The notes below the pieces were generated by a model. It saw nothing but the letters and a program-made list of their open reading frames with translations. It made no database searches and had not been told where the DNA came from. Below are positions 1 through 10,162 of a stretch of 64,000 bases of DNA, piece by piece (the stretch's first letter is position 1; every line of letters begins with the position of its first letter). Made by a program: the position numbers and the translations under genes. This DNA is from Eulemur rufifrons. Taxonomy: Eukaryota; Chordata; Mammalia; Primates; Lemuridae. Location: the NCBI RefSeq assembly GCF_041146395.1, contig NC_091009.1, positions 631,001-695,000 on the forward strand, in the 5' to 3' direction.

Positions 1-545
1 CATGGTTCTATATACTCCTCTTTGCGTGGGAACAGGTAACTGGCTTGTTCCAAGAAGTATGCCGCAGAGCTTTTCAATTAACCACTATGTTGAAAATTAT
101 TTGCAGGTGTTCAGCGTTTCACCATAATTGTGATAACGTTTGTTTGTGCCTCCTGAAACCCAAGAAGGCTGCGACGGACATAACTATGCTGAGGAGTAGC
201 TGACTTGGTGTTGCCTATTTTTGTTAGTGGAGACTGACAAGAAGCCATTCTTCTAAGTATCATCCCACCACCATTTTTCCATTGTTTTAAAAGGCAGGGA
301 AATTTTGCAAGTTAGCATTATAATTAGTAGCTGGAGGGTAAGGTTTTTTTTGTATGTGTGGTCGATGTGGATGGGGGGTCAGGCCCTCCGTCAGTTCGCT
401 TGTTAGTTTTTATTATCCCAAGAGAGGACAAGTGGGCATGTGTTTGTGTGGTGAAATGGCGGATTCTGTTTCAGAGAATTAACGATGATCCCCATGGTCA
501 TCCCGTTCCTTTAATAATCCTTTACTTCATCAGCTGGAAATCCAC
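1..545. repeat. 545-bp satellite monomer, copy 1
   Basis: Copy beginning at the CATGGTTCTATA landmark. It carries the common variant block CATCCCACCACCATTTTTCC and the GTGTGGTCGATGTGGATGGG segment, like copy 4 at 1649. The first base of the window coincides with the landmark, so the true array start is not visible. Confidence 0.85.
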
Positions 546-1100
546 CATGGTTCTATATACTCCTCTTTGCGTGGGAACAGGTAACTGGCTTGTTCCAAGA
601 AGTATGCCGCAGAGCTTTTAAATTAACCACTACGTTGAAAATTATTTGCAGGTGTTCAGCGTTTCACCATAATTGTGATAACGTTTGTTTGTGCCTCCTG
701 AAACCCAAGAAGGCTGCGACGGACATAACTATGCTGAGGAGTAGCTGACGTGGTGTTGCCTATTTTTGTTAGTGGAGACTGACAGGAATCCATTCTTCTA
801 AGTATCAGCTCACCATCATTTTTCCATTGTTTAAAAATGCAGGAAAATTTTGCAAGTTAGCATTATAATTAGTAGCTGGAGGCTACGGTGTTTTTTCTTT
901 TTTTTTCCTGTGGGGTCTGTGTGGATGTGTTGGTCAGGCCCTCTGTCAGTTCGCTGGTTTGTTTTTATTATCCCCAGAGAGGAGAAGTGGGTATTAGTTT
1001 GGCAGGTGAAAACTGCGGATCTGTTTCAGAGAATTAAACAGGATCCGCATGGTAATCCCGTTCCTTTACGAATCCTTTGCTTCATGAGCTGTGAATCCAC
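546..1100. repeat. 545-bp satellite monomer, copy 2 (variant form)
   Basis: A 555-bp copy whose second half differs from copies 1, 3 and 4. It has GTTTAAAAATGCAGG, AGGCTACGGTG, a longer interrupted T run near 890-907 and TGTGGGGTCTGTGTGGATGT. The same form reappears in truncated copy 5, about 1650 bp later. Confidence 0.85.
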
Positions 1101-1648
1101 CATGGTTCTATATACTTCTCTATGCGTGGGCACAGGAAACTGGGTTGCTCGAAGAAGTATTCCTCACACCTTTTCAATTAACCAGTATGTTGAAAATCCT
1201 TTCCAGCTTTTCAGCGTTTCACCATAATTGAGATAACGTGTGTATGTGCCTACTGAAACCAAATATGGCTGCTACGGACATAACTATGCTGAGGCGTAGC
1301 TGACTTGGTGTTGCCTATTTTTGTCAGTGGAGACTGAGAAGAAGCCATTCTTCTAAGTATCATCGCACCACCATTTCTCCATTGTTTTAAAAAGCAGGGA
1401 AATTTTGCAAGTTAGCATTTTAATTAGTAGCTGGAGGGTACGGTTTTTTTTTTGTGTGTGTGGTCGATGTGGATGGGGGGGTCAGGCCCTCTGTCAGTTC
1501 GCTGGTTAGTTTTTATTATCCCCAGAGAGGAGAAATACGCATGTGTTAGGCAGGTGAAAAGGGCGGTTTCTGTTTCAGAGAATTAACGATGATCCCAATG
1601 TCATCCAGTTTCTTTAATAATCCTTTACTTCATCAGCTGGAAATCCAC
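1101..1648. repeat. 545-bp satellite monomer, copy 3
   Basis: The first 160 bases or so are the most divergent of the five copies, for example TATGCGTGGGCACAGG, GAAGAAGTATTCCTCACACC and CCTTTCCAGCTTTTCAGC. The second half returns to the common form with a TTTTTTTTTGTGTGTGTGG segment near 1444. Confidence 0.85.
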
Positions 1649-2195
1649 CATGGTTCTATATACTCCTCTTTGCGTGGGAACAGGTAAGTGGCTTGTTCCA
1701 AGAAGTATGCCGCAGAGCTTTTCAATTAACCACTACGTTGAAAATTATTTGCAGGTGTTCAGCGTTTCATCCTAATTGTGATAAAGTTTGTTTGTGCCTC
1801 CTGAAACCGAAGAAGACTGCGACGGACATAACTATGCTGAGGAGTAGCTGACTTGGTGTTGCCTATTTTTGTTAGTGGAGACTGTCAAGAAGCCATTCTT
1901 CTAAGTATCATCCCACCACCATTTTTCCATTGTTTTAAAATGCAGGGAAATTTTGGAAGTTAGCATTATAATTAGTAGCTGGATGGTTCGGATTTTTTTG
2001 TGTGTGTGGTCGATGTGGATGGGGGGGTCAGGCCCTCTGTCAGTTCGCTGGTTAGTTTTTATTATCCCCAGAGAGGAGAAGTGGGCATGTTTTTGGCAGG
2101 TGAAAAGGGCGGATTCTCTTTCAGAGATTTAACGATGATCCCCATGGTCATCCAGTTCCTTTAAAAATCCTTTACTTCATCAGCTGGAAATCCAC
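1649..2195. repeat. 545-bp satellite monomer, copy 4
   Basis: A 547-bp copy of the common form, closest to copy 1 about 1648 bp upstream. Both have GACGGACATAACTATGCTG and the CCCACCACC block. Small private changes include TTTCATCCTAATTG near 1765. Confidence 0.85.
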
Positions 2196-2580
2196 CATGG
2201 TTGTATATACTCCTCTTTGCGTGGGAACAGGTAACTGGCTTGTTCCAAGAAGTATGCCGCAGAGCTTTTCAATTAACCACTACGTTGAAAATTATTTGCA
2301 GGTGTTCAGCGTTTCACCATAATTGTGATAACGTTTGTTTGTGCCTCCTGAAACCCAAGGTGGCTGCCACGAACATAACGATGCTGAGGAGTAGCTGACT
2401 TGGTTTTGCCTATTTTTGTTAGTGGAGACTGACAAGAAGCCATTCTTCTAAGTATCATCTCACCCTCATTTTTCCATTGTTTAAAAATACAGGAAAATAT
2501 TGCAAGTTAGCATTATAATTAGTAGCTGGAGGCTACGGTGGTTTTTTTTTTTTTTCCTGTGGGGTCGGTGTGGATGTGTT
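2196..2580. repeat. 545-bp satellite monomer, copy 5, truncated at the array junction
   Basis: The first 385 bp of a monomer. It carries the copy-2 variants (GTTTAAAAATACAGG, AGGCTACGGTGG, CCTGTGGGGTCGGTGTGG) and stops abruptly at GGATGTGTT, where copy 2 continues into GGTCAGGCCC. The next base belongs to the telomere-like array. Confidence 0.87.
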
Positions 2581-2582
2581 CA
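2580..2582. other. Junction between 545-bp satellite and telomere-like composite array
   Basis: To the left the sequence follows the 545-bp satellite through GGATGTGTT. To the right it follows the middle of an A-type core island (AAACCCACGGGCCCATAC). I see no duplicated target, SINE or linker between them, so the breakpoint is resolved to within a base or two. This looks like a simple end-joining or exchange event, or possibly an assembly join. Confidence 0.85.
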
Positions 2583-4315
2583 AACCCACGGGCCCATACC
2601 CAGAGTATGATAGAGTGGGTTCCCAGGTACAATCCCAGCCCCCTAAACTCCCCCCGCCCGCCTAATGCAGACAGGGCCCGTGCGCTAAGCATAAACAATA
2701 CCTTTAACAGATAACCCTAACCCTGAACATAACACCCAACCCTGTTCCTACTTCTCCCCTTAACACGTAAACCTCACCGTGCGCCTAACTTTAACCTCTT
2801 ATCCTAACGTTAATGCATAACCCATTCCCTGAGAACAACCCCTATCCCATAATTCTAACCCTATCTCCTACTCATCACTGTGACACCTAATCCCTAACCC
2901 TTATTCTAAACCGCTAACCCTAACCGGAACCCTACCTACAACCCTAACACTGACTGTAACCCTTACTTCTAACCCCAACGCTATGCCTAACAAAAACCCT
3001 AACCCTTCACCCAAACCCCTAAGCCTTACGCTAACCCTTAACCCTAATCCTAATCCTAACCATTAAACCTATCCCTAGCTCTTAAAGCTAACCCTAAACC
3101 TTGCCCTCACGACTAGACCTAACCCTGGCACTAACCTAACACCTAACACTAACAAGAACCCCTAAAGCTAACCCTGAACTCTATACCTAACCCTAGCAGT
3201 AATCTTTAACCCTAAACCTAAGCCCAACCCATAACCCTAATCCTATCCTTTTACCCTAAAACTAACCCCTAAACCTAACCCCTATACCTAACCCTAACTC
3301 TAACCCCAATCCTAATTCTAACCATACCCCTTCATAAAACACGAACTCCTAACCGCTAACCCTAACACTAACCAAAAACCCTAATCGCTAATCCCTAACC
3401 CTAACGCTTAACCTTTACCCTAACCGTTAACCCTCACCCTAATTCTTAACACTGACCCTAACCTTAACCTTTAACTCTAAGCCTAACCCTAAACCCTACA
3501 GTAAGGAAGACCCTTAATGCTAATGGGATCCCTTATCCCTAACCCTAACACTACAGCTAAAAATAACCCTAACCTTTGATCCTTAAACCTAACCCCTAAC
3601 ACTTACTTTAACCCCAAACCCTAACCCTAATCCTAAGCATTAAACCTAACCCTATCTCTTAACCCTAACCCTAGCCCTTACCCTAACGCCTAGATCTAAC
3701 CCTAAATATAACCTCCCGCCTAATCCTAACCTTAATCCTTAATGCTAACGCTAACCCTGAACCCTAAACCTACCCTGTAACCCTTAACACGAACCCTATC
3801 CGTAAACCTTAACCCTGACCCTAACCATTACCCGCACCCAAGTATTTAACCCTGACCCTAACCCTAATCCTTAATGATAACCCTAACACTAAACCCTAAC
3901 CCTAAGCCCAACACTTAACCCTAATCCTATCCCTTAACCCTAACCCTATCCCTAACCCTAATGCTAACCGCTAAACGTAACCCTAACCGTGAACAGTAAA
4001 CCTAACCCTAACCTCTAACACAAACTATAGCACATAACTCTAAACCTAAAACTAACCCTAACCCTAACCCTAACCCTAAACCCTAACTCTTAACCTTAAC
4101 CCTAAGCGTTAACTCTCACGCTAACTTTTAATCCTAACCCTAATCCTAATCTTCAACCCTAAACCTAACACTTAACCCTAACCCTGTACCAAACCCTAAC
4201 CCCTCATCTTAACCCTAACCTTAAACCTCAACCCTAAACCAAAGTGTAACCGTTAAATCTAAGAGTAACCTTTAACCCTATCCGTAATCCCTAAGCCTAA
4301 GCCCTCACCCTAACA
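2581..4315 (-). repeat. A-type unit, truncated at its left side by the junction
   Basis: It begins about two-thirds of the way through the A core island and otherwise follows the A unit in full. It is closest to the unit at 10163, sharing the rare string CCTTCACCCAAACCCC near 3004 and 10722. The BamHI site of the small island is at 3526. A telomeric run of at least four perfect repeats lies at 4053-4081. Confidence 0.88.
4053..4081 (-). repeat. Perfect telomere-repeat patch (four to five hexamers)
   Basis: Four consecutive CTAACC units followed by CTAAACCC. Most A units have the same patch about 220-290 bp before the next unit start, with a varying hexamer number. The minus strand holds at least four G3 runs separated by TTA, which satisfies the basic G-quadruplex pattern and contains TTAGGGTTA-type sites known to bind TRF1/TRF2 in vertebrates. 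Occupancy here is not shown. Confidence 0.75.
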
Positions 4316-5324
4316 CTAAACTTCATCCTTAACCCTAACCATAACCCTAACCCTAAATCTAATTCTCAGACTTCTTGCTTTCTTAGAGTTTAGAAAGCCT
4401 GCAATCCTCCCACACCATGCGTGAAAGGAGGCTCTGCCACAGTGTCCTGCATGAAACCCAGAGGCCCATACACTGCGTGCCGTAGAGTGGGTTCCCAGCG
4501 ACCATCCCAGACACCTAACTTTGCCTCCTAGAGCATACAGGGCCCGTGCCCTAAGCATAAACCCTACCCCTCACCCATAAGCCTAACCCACAACATAACA
4601 CCTAACCCTGATCCTACTGCTCACCTTAACAGGTAAACCTCACCATAACCCTAACTTTAACCCGATATCTTAACGTTAATGCATGACACCCTGAGAACAA
4701 GCCCTATACCGTCATTATAACCCTACCTCCTATCTATAACCGTAACCCATAATCCCTAATTCTGAAACGCCAACCCTAACCTTAACCCGACCAACAACAC
4801 TAACACTAACCCTAACCCCTTACCCTAATCCTACGCCTAAAAGTAACCCTGACCGTTGATCCTTAGTCATAACCCCTAACCTTAACCCTAACCCTTAACC
4901 CTATTCCCAATCCTAACCATTAAACATAACCCTAACATTTAACCCTAACCCTAACCTTTACCCTAATGCCTAGAGATCTAACCCCAACAGTGACCTACAG
5001 TTAACACTAACCCCAACCCCTAATGCTAACCTTAAACCTGAACCAACCTCCTAACCCTTAACCCTAACAATATCCCTAACCCCTACGCCTAACCCCAACT
5101 GCTAACCCTCTACCCCACACCCTGAATCCTAACCCTATCCCTTAACCCTAACCCCTAACCCTAACGCTAACTCCAACCCTAAACCTTACCCTGGCCCCCT
5201 AACCCAGACTTAACACCTTACCCCTAACACTAACTCTAACCCTAACCACTAATCCCTAGCACCTAACCCTGACTCGAAACCTAACCCCTAACACGAAAAA
5301 CCCTAACCCCAACCCCAACCCTAA

Positions 5325-5520
5325 TTCTCACACTACTTCCATTCCCAGAGTGAAGCAAGCCTACAATACAGCCATGCCATGTGTGAGATGAGGCTCCGCC
5401 TGAGTCCTGCATGGAGGTCCTCTCCCAAGGCCCAGGGAATGATGTTGTGCTTTCGTGGTGACTCCGACCGCACCCCTCTCACCGTAGATTAACCAGGTCC
5501 TGTGCCCTTAAACTGACCGC
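5325..5520 (-). repeat. Island C, copy 1 (second core-like island of the B unit)
   Basis: Non-telomeric, G-containing segment starting TTCTCACACTACTTCC. It shares a framework with the A core in the same order (AGAGTGAAGCAAGCCT, CCATGCCATGTGTGAG, GTCCTGCATG), so it is probably an ancient relative of that core. The second half (AATGATGTTGTGCTTTCG, CCGTAGATTAACCAGG) is specific to C. A second copy lies about 3.96 kb downstream. Confidence 0.83.
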
Positions 5521-5760
5521 TAAAGCTAAGCCCTACCACCAACGCTAACCCCTGACCCTGAATCTAAGCCCCGAGCCTAAAGCCCAACATTAACTCTAGA
5601 CCCTTACCCTAAACCTAATCCCTAACCCTAATGCTAACCCCTAAACCCAACCCTAACCGTGAATAGTAAACCTAACCCTAACCTCTAACATAAACCATAG
5701 CACATAACTCTAACCCTAAAACTAACCCTAACCCTAACCATAACCCTAAACCCTAAATCT

Positions 5761-6101
5761 TTTTTTTTTTTTTTTTTTTTTTGAGAGAGTCTCACTCTGT
5801 TGCCCAAGATAGAGTGAGTGCCGTGACATCAGCCTAGCTCACAGCAACCTCAGACTCCTGAGCTCAAGGAATCCTCCTGTCTCAGCCTCCCGAGCAGCTG
5901 GGACTACAGGCATGCGCCACCATGCCCGGCTAATTTTTTTCTATATATATTTTTAGCTGTCCATATAATTTCTTTCTATTTTTAGTACAGATGGGGTCTC
6001 GCTCTTGCTCAGGCTGGTCTTGAACTCCTGAGCTCAAACGATCCACCCACCTCGGCCTCCCAGAGTGGTAGGATTACAGGCGTGAGCCACCGCGCCCGGC
6101 C
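5761..6101 (-). mobile_element. Full-length strepsirrhine-type Alu SINE, antisense
   Basis: A dimeric 7SL-derived SINE lying antisense: a poly(T) tract of 22 at 5761-5782 and the element's 5' end as CGCGCCCGGCC at 6091-6101. The middle has CTATATATATTTTTAGCTGT and CCATATAATTTCTTTC, typical of lemur Alus. Pol III A-box complement GGCGTGAGCCA is at 6079-6089; the B-box has lost its CpG (GGTCTTGAACTC, 6016-6027). Target duplication is 5746-5760 against 6102-6116, with one mismatch in 15. The poly(T) abuts CTCTT, as expected for L1 endonuclease target priming. CpG decay (GTGACATCAG) suggests it is older than the second Alu. The other B unit lacks it, so it arrived after the B copies separated. 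Confidence 0.95.
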
Positions 6102-6344
6102 CTAAACCCTAACTCTTAACCTTAACACTAAGCGTTCACTCTCATGCTAACCTTTAATCCTAACCCTAATCCTAATCTTCAACCCTAAACCTAACACTTA
6201 ACCCTAACCCTGTACCACACTCTAACCCCTCATCTTAACCCTAACCGTAAACCTCAACCCTAAACCAAAGTGTAACCGTTAAATCTAAGAGTAACCTTTA
6301 ACCCTAACCCTAATCCCTAACCCTAAGCCCTCACACTAACACTA

Positions 6345-8275
6345 CAATTTACCCTTAACCCTATCCATAAACCTAACCCTAAAATCAAATTATAAGACTT
6401 CTTCCTTTCTTAGAGTTTAGAAAGCCTGCAATCCTCCCATGCCATGCGTGAAAGGAGGCTCTACCACTGTGTCCTGCATGAAACCCACGGGCCCATACCC
6501 AGAGTATGATAGAGTGGGTTCCCGGGTACAATCCCAGCCCCCTAAACTCCCCCCGCCCGCCTAATGCAGACAGGGCCCGTGCGCTAAGCATAAACAATAC
6601 CTTTAACAGATAACCCTAACCCTGAACATAACACCCAACCCTGTTCCTATTTCTCCCCTTAACACGTAAACCTCACCGTGAGCCTAACTTTAACCTCTTA
6701 TCCTAACGTTAATGCATAACCCATTCCCCGAGAACAACCCCTATCCCATAATTCTAACCCTATCTCCTAGTCATAACTGTAACACCTAATCCCTAACCCT
6801 AATTTTAAACTGCTAACCCTAACCGTAACCCTACCTACAACCCTAACACTGACTGTAACCCTTACTTCTAACCCCAACTCTATGCCTAACAAAAACCCTA
6901 ACCCTTCACCCTAACCACTAAGCCTTACCCTAACCCTTAACCCTAATCCTAATCCTAAACATTAAACCTAACCCTAGCGCTTAAAGCAAACCCTAAACCT
7001 TACCCTCACGACTAGACCGAACCCTGACACTAACCTAACACCTAACCCTAACCATAACCCCTACAGCTAACCCTAACCCTGAACCCTAAACCTAACCCTA
7101 ACACTGAACCCTCACTATATCCCCAACCTCTAAGCCTAATCCTAACCGTTAAACCTCACCCTAACACTTAAACTGGACCATAACACTAAACATTAACCAG
7201 AACACTAAACTTTAACCCTAAACCTGATCCCAACCCTTAACCCTAATCCTATCCTTTTACCCTAAGCCTAACACCTAAACCTAACCCTAACACTAACCCC
7301 AATCCTAATTCTAACCATACCACTTCATAAAACACGAACTCCTAACCCTAACACTTACCAAAAACCCTGATCGCTAATCCCTAACACTAACGCTTAACCT
7401 TTACCGTAACCGTTAACCCTCACCCTAACCCTTAACACTGACCCTAACCTTAACCTTTAATCTAAGCCTGACCCTTAATCCTAACAGTAAGAAAAACCCT
7501 TACGCCAATCTTATCCCTTATCCCTAAACCTAACACTACAGCTAAAAATAACCCTAACCTTTGATCCTTAAACCTAACCCCTCACACTTAACCCCAAACC
7601 CTAACCCTAATCCTAAGCATTAAACCTAACCCTATCTCTTAACCCTTACTCTAACGCCTAGATCTAACCCTAAATCTAACCTACCACCTAATCCTAAACT
7701 TAAGCCCTAATGCTAACTCTAAACCCTGAACCCTAAACCTACCCGTAACCCTTAACACTAACCCTATCTATAAACCTTAACCCTGACCCTAACCATTACC
7801 CGCACCCAAACATTTAACCCTGACCCTAACCCTAATCCTTAACGATAACCCTAACAATAAACCCTAACCCTAAGCTCAACACTTAACCCTAATCCTATCC
7901 CTTAACCCTAACCCTAACTCTAACCGTAATGCTACCCCTAAACGTAACCCTAACCGTGAACAGTAAACCTAATCCTAACCTCTAACACAAACCATGGCAC
8001 ATAACTCTAACCCTAAAACTAACCCTAACCCTAACGCTAACGCTAACTCTTACCCTTAACCCTAAGCGTTAACTCTCACGCTAACCTTTAATCCTAACCC
8101 TAATCCTAATCTTCAACCCTAAACCTAACACTTAACCCTAACCCTGTACCAAACCCTAACCCCTCATCTTTACCCTAACCGTAAACCTCAACCCTAAACC
8201 AAAGTGTAACTGTTAAATCTAAGAGTAACCTTTAACCCTAACCCTAATCCCTAACCCTAAGCCCTCACCCTAACA
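6345..8275 (-). repeat. A-type unit between the two B units (about 1.93 kb)
   Basis: The landmark is altered to CTACAATTTACCC. The core (about 6394-6594) is A-type and highly similar to later copies. The unit is about 60 bp longer than usual, mainly because of extra telomere-like sequence near 7080-7210 that includes CACTATATCCCCAACC and TTAAACTGGACC, which I do not see in other units. The small island has lost its BamHI site (CCAATCTTATCCC near 7505). It is the most divergent A unit in the window. Confidence 0.85.
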
Positions 8276-9283
8276 CTAAACTTCATCCTTAACCCTAACC
8301 ATAATCCTAACCCTAAATCTAATTCTCAGACTTCTTGCTTTCTTAGAGTTTAGAAAGCCTGCAATCCTCCCATGCCATGCGTGAAAGGACGCTCTGCCAG
8401 TGTCCTGCCTAAAACCCAGAGGCCCATACACTGCGTACGATAGAGTGGGTTCCCAGCGACCATCACAGACACCTAACTTTGCCTCCTAGGGCATACAGGG
8501 CCCGTGCCCTAAGCGTAAACCCTACCATTCAACCATAAGCCTAACCCAGAACATAACACATAACCCTGATCCTACTGCTCACCTTAACAGGTAAACCTCA
8601 CCGTAACCCTAACTTTAACCCGATATCTTAACGTTAATGCATGACACCCTGAGAACAAGCCCTATACCGTCATTCTAACCCTAACTCCTAGCCATAACCG
8701 TAACACCTAATCCCTATTTCTGAAATGCCAACCCTAACCTTAACCCGACCAACAACACTAACACTAACCCTAACCTCTTACCCTAAACCTACGCCTAAAA
8801 GTAACCCTAACGGTTGATCCTTAGTCATAACCCCTAACCTTAACCTTAACCCTTAACCCTATTCCCAATCCTAAACATTAAACATAACCCTAACACTTAA
8901 GCCTAACCCTAACCTTTACCCTAATGCCTAGAGATCTAACCCCAACACTGACCTACAGTTAACACTAACCCCAACCCCTAATGCTAAACATAAACCTGAA
9001 CCATACTTTTAACCCTTAACTCTAACACTATCCCTAACCCCTAAGCTTAACCCCAACTGTTAACCCTCTAACCCTCACCCTGATACCTAACCCTCTCCCT
9101 TAACCCTAACCCCTAACCCTAACGCTAACTCCAACCCTAAACCTTACCCTGGCCCCCTAACCCAGACTTAACACCTAACCCCTAACACTAACTCTAACCC
9201 TAACCACTAATCCCTAGCACCTAACCCTGACTCGAAACCTAACCCCTAACTCGAAATCCCTAACCCCAACCCCAACCCTAATT

Positions 9284-9480
9284 CTCACACTACTTCCATT
9301 CCCAGAGTGAAGGAAGCCTACAATACAGCCATGCCATGTGTGAGATGAGGCTCCGACTGAGTCCTGCATGTAGGTCCTCTCCCAAGGCCCAGGGAATGAT
9401 GTTGTGCTTTCGTGATGACTTCGACCGCACCCGTCTCACCTTAGATTAACCAGGTGTTGTGCCCTTTAACTCACTGCTAA
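9284..9480 (-). repeat. Island C, copy 2
   Basis: Nearly identical to the copy at 5325, with small differences such as GTGAAGGAAGCC, CATGTAGGTCC and GTGATGACTTCGACC. No further copy of C is seen from 10163 onward, so it marks the B unit specifically. Confidence 0.83.
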
Positions 9481-9596
9481 AGCTAGGCCGTACCACCGAC
9501 CCTAACCCCTGACCCTGAACCGAAGCCCCGAGCCTAAAGCCCAAAACTAACTCTAAACCCTTACCCTAAAACTAATCCCTAACCCTAATGCTAAAC

Positions 9597-10090
9597 CTTA
9601 AACGTAACCCTAACCGTGAACAGTAAACCTAACCCTAACCTCTATCACAAACCATAGCACATAACTCTAACCCTAAAACTAACCCTAAACCTAACAGTAA
9701 ACCCTAACTCTAAACCTTATCCCTAAGCGTTATATCTCATGCCAACCTTTAATCCTAACCCTAATCCTAATCTTCAACCCTAAAGCTAACACTTAACCCT
9801 AATCCTATCCCTTAACACTAACCTTAACTCTAATGCTAAACCCTAAACGTAACCCTAACCGTGAACGGTAAACCTAACCCTAACCTCTAACACAAACCAT
9901 AGCACATAACTCTAACCCTAAAACTAACCCTAATCCTAACAGTAAACCCTGAGCGTTAACTCTCACGCTAACCTTTAATCCTAACCGTAATCCTAATCTT
10001 CAACCCTAAACCTAACACTTAACCCTAAACGTCTACCAAATCCTAACCCCTCATTTTAACCCTAACCGTAAACCTCAACCCTAAACCGAA
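9597..10090 (-). repeat. 246-bp imperfect tandem duplication in the B2 tail
   Basis: Two successive versions of the unit tail: GTGAACAGTAAACC with CCATAGCACATAACTC near 9615-9665, then GTGAACGGTAAACC with CCATAGCACATAACTC near 9860-9911. The second is preceded by CCTATCCCTTAACACTAACC, which belongs upstream in A units and is absent from the B context. The switch lies at AACACTTAACCCTAA (9788-9802), a string occurring twice per unit, so an A-type tail appears to have been joined there by unequal exchange. Confidence 0.75.
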
Positions 10091-10162
10091 CTGTAACCGT
10101 TAAACCTAAGAGTAACCTTTAACCCTAACCCTAATCCCTAACCTTAAGCCCTCACCCTAACA

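Larger units (their letters stand above)
1..2580. repeat. Tandem satellite, monomer about 545-555 bp, five copies (last truncated)
   Basis: The landmark CATGGTTCTATATACT recurs at 1, 546, 1101, 1649 and 2196, giving spacings of 545, 555, 548 and 547 bp. Composition is mixed, with a T-run segment in each monomer, and unlike the telomere-like DNA that follows. I do not recognise the family. Reading frames of 65-125 codons occur in it (358-621, 850-1227, 2201-2398) but shift with copy and show no protein signature. I saw no obvious CENP-B box, so a centromeric role is not supported. Because the window begins at a monomer landmark, the array probably continues to the left. Confidence 0.93.
4316..6344 (-). 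repeat. B-type unit 1 (divergent, carries island C and an Alu)
   Basis: Starts with the usual CTAAACTTCATCC landmark. Its core (about 4365-4560) is a diverged form: CACTGCGTGCCGTAGAG, CAGCGACCATCCCAG and TTTGCCTCCTAGAGC replace the A equivalents. Near 4835-4860 the sequence passes directly from GCCTAAAAGTAACC into GTTGATCC, skipping about 550 bp present in A units. Island C follows at about 5325-5520, then the A-like tail, interrupted by an Alu. Without the Alu the unit is about 1.67 kb. Confidence 0.85.
8276..10162 (-). repeat. B-type unit 2 (with island C and a hybrid tail)
   Basis: Same order as B unit 1: B core (about 8325-8518), short join near 8795-8820 that omits the A-specific 550 bp, then island C (about 9284-9480). 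Its tail is unusual. The block beginning near GTAACCCTAACCGTGAAC occurs at 9603 and again at 9849, so 246 bp is present twice. No Alu is present at the site occupied in B unit 1. Confidence 0.85.

Noticed and set aside
358..621. An 87-codon plus-strand frame in the satellite (and a similar 65-codon one at 2201-2398)
   Set aside because: Both are translations of satellite monomers in non-equivalent frames, with no recognisable protein and no consistent start or stop between copies.
850..1227. A 125-codon plus-strand open frame in the 545-bp satellite
   Set aside because: It lies across satellite monomers 2 and 3, is not preserved in the equivalent position of other copies, includes a run of phenylalanines from the T tract, and shows no domain. 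A chance frame.
1..2580. Centromeric (CENP-B-binding) satellite
   Set aside because: The monomer is about 545 bp and no sequence resembling the CENP-B box was seen. Location and function cannot be assigned from sequence alone.
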